From contig JAEEKC010000372.1 in the NCBI GenBank assembly GCA_016282215.1, forward strand, positions 1 through 6,162: a stretch of DNA of 6,162 bases, in the 5' to 3' direction. The translations under genes and the position numbers were made by a program. Shown piece by piece: positions 5,914 through 6,162 of the stretch. This DNA is from Lachnospiraceae bacterium. Lineage in GTDB: Bacteria > Bacillota > Clostridia > Lachnospirales > Lachnospiraceae. The notes under the pieces were generated by a model. It was given only the letters and a program-made list of their open reading frames with translations. It had not been told where the DNA came from and did no database searches. Numbering within the stretch: position 1 is the stretch's first letter; every line of letters starts with the position of its first letter.

Positions 5914-5938
5914 TTTACATAACACTATCGTTTGTAAA
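5914..5938. repeat. Inverted repeat TTTACA-N13-TGTAAA upstream of lepA
   Basis: TTTACA (5914-5919) and TGTAAA (5933-5938) form 6-bp inverted arms 13 bp apart, about 45-65 bp upstream of the candidate lepA -10. The left arm is part of ATTTACATAA (5913-5922), one base from the 10-mer GTTTACATAA found four times inside hemW. It could be a regulator site upstream of the lepA promoter. Confidence 0.3.
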
Positions 5939-5989
5939 CCAAACTCAATTTGCCTCATCTTTTTTTTGTCCGTTTATATTCTAAATAAT

Positions 5990-6162
5990 TTACCACGAAT
6001 ACACCAGTATCCCCGCAATAATAAATGCCGACCCGATCCACATGTTCTTTGTCATTTTCTCTTTCAACACAAAAAATGACAAAAGCGGCACAAAGATATA
6101 GCCGAACGATTCCAGCAGATTCCCCAAGGACAACGGCACTACCTTCAGCGCATACACCGTCA
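5990..6162 (-). CDS. C-terminal fragment of a small drug/metabolite (EamA/SMR-like) transporter, 5' end outside window
   Basis: The last 56 residues are visible, ending at TAA (5992-5990); the window edge removes the start. Two hydrophobic helices can be seen: one around PLSLGNLLESFGYIFVPLLSFFVL and a terminal one around WIGSAFIIAGILVYSW, separated by the short basic loop KEKMTKN. The pattern (a glycine/proline-containing helix, then an xxEK loop, then a helix with xxGxxLI-like spacing and a short tail) is typical of the last two helices of EamA/DMT-superfamily exporters and four-helix SMR-like relatives. Substrate cannot be judged. No hairpin-U-tract terminator follows, so some readthrough toward lepA is possible. 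Confidence 0.75.
   Translation of the reverse strand, partial: TVYALKVVPLSLGNLLESFGYIFVPLLSFFVLKEKMTKNMWIGSAFIIAGILVYSW

Larger units (their letters stand above)
5811..5989. other. AT-rich spacer between transporter and lepA
   Basis: The 179-bp spacer contains no coding frame I can support. It holds a run of eight A on the minus strand (plus-strand T run near 5960-5968) without an adjacent GC-rich stem, the two small inverted repeats, and the candidate lepA -10 listed separately. Confidence 0.6.

Noticed and set aside
5955..5970. T-run after the transporter as a terminator
   Set aside because: The T-run is on the plus strand, whereas the genes run minus; no GC-rich stem abuts it on either strand.

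Overview
The window looks like chromosomal DNA from a Clostridia-class Firmicute, most likely a Lachnospiraceae-type gut anaerobe. This is inferred from the lepA-hemW gene order, the style of the LepA, HemW and YifB/ComM proteins, AGGAG-type ribosome binding sites, and a small protein of a kind I recall from Lachnospiraceae. No rRNA, tRNA, CRISPR array or transposase gene is visible. All convincing genes lie on the minus strand, so transcription runs from high to low coordinates.

Layout in transcription order: (1) 6162-5990, the last 56 residues of a small drug/metabolite (EamA/SMR-like) membrane transporter. (2) 5989-5811, an AT-rich spacer with two inverted repeats and a weak candidate lepA promoter. 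(3) 5810-3975, lepA (elongation factor 4), complete. (4) 3951-2647, hemW, 23 nt after lepA and probably cotranscribed with it. (5) 2640-2448, a sigma-A-type promoter and a leader of about 158 nt. (6) 2447-1914, an AT-rich gene for a 177-residue protein resembling phage/conjugative-element-associated domains that may be nuclease-like. (7) 1913-1576, an intergenic stretch holding a second copy of the same promoter-leader unit. (8) 1575-1, comM/yifB (Mg-chelatase-like AAA+ ATPase), cut by the window edge about 20-30 residues before its expected end.

The most notable structure is a pair of 144-bp direct repeats (1626-1769 and 2497-2640, 871 bp apart, 117/144 identical, no gaps). Each contains the same promoter (TTGCAT, 17 bp, TATAAT) and the same terminator-like hairpin. 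Each lies almost exactly the same distance from its gene's start codon, although one gene is housekeeping-like (comM) and the other accessory. The central 11 bp of the promoter spacer is almost fully different (1/11) while everything around it is about 86% or more identical. This suggests a duplicated or mobile promoter-leader module, or arrival of the accessory gene as a cassette that shares its leader with comM.

The housekeeping genes serve translation (LepA), heme/radical-SAM metabolism (HemW) and DNA recombination (ComM). In Bacillus, hemW is followed by hrcA-grpE-dnaK; here that position holds the accessory gene. Everything about the accessory protein's function is inference.
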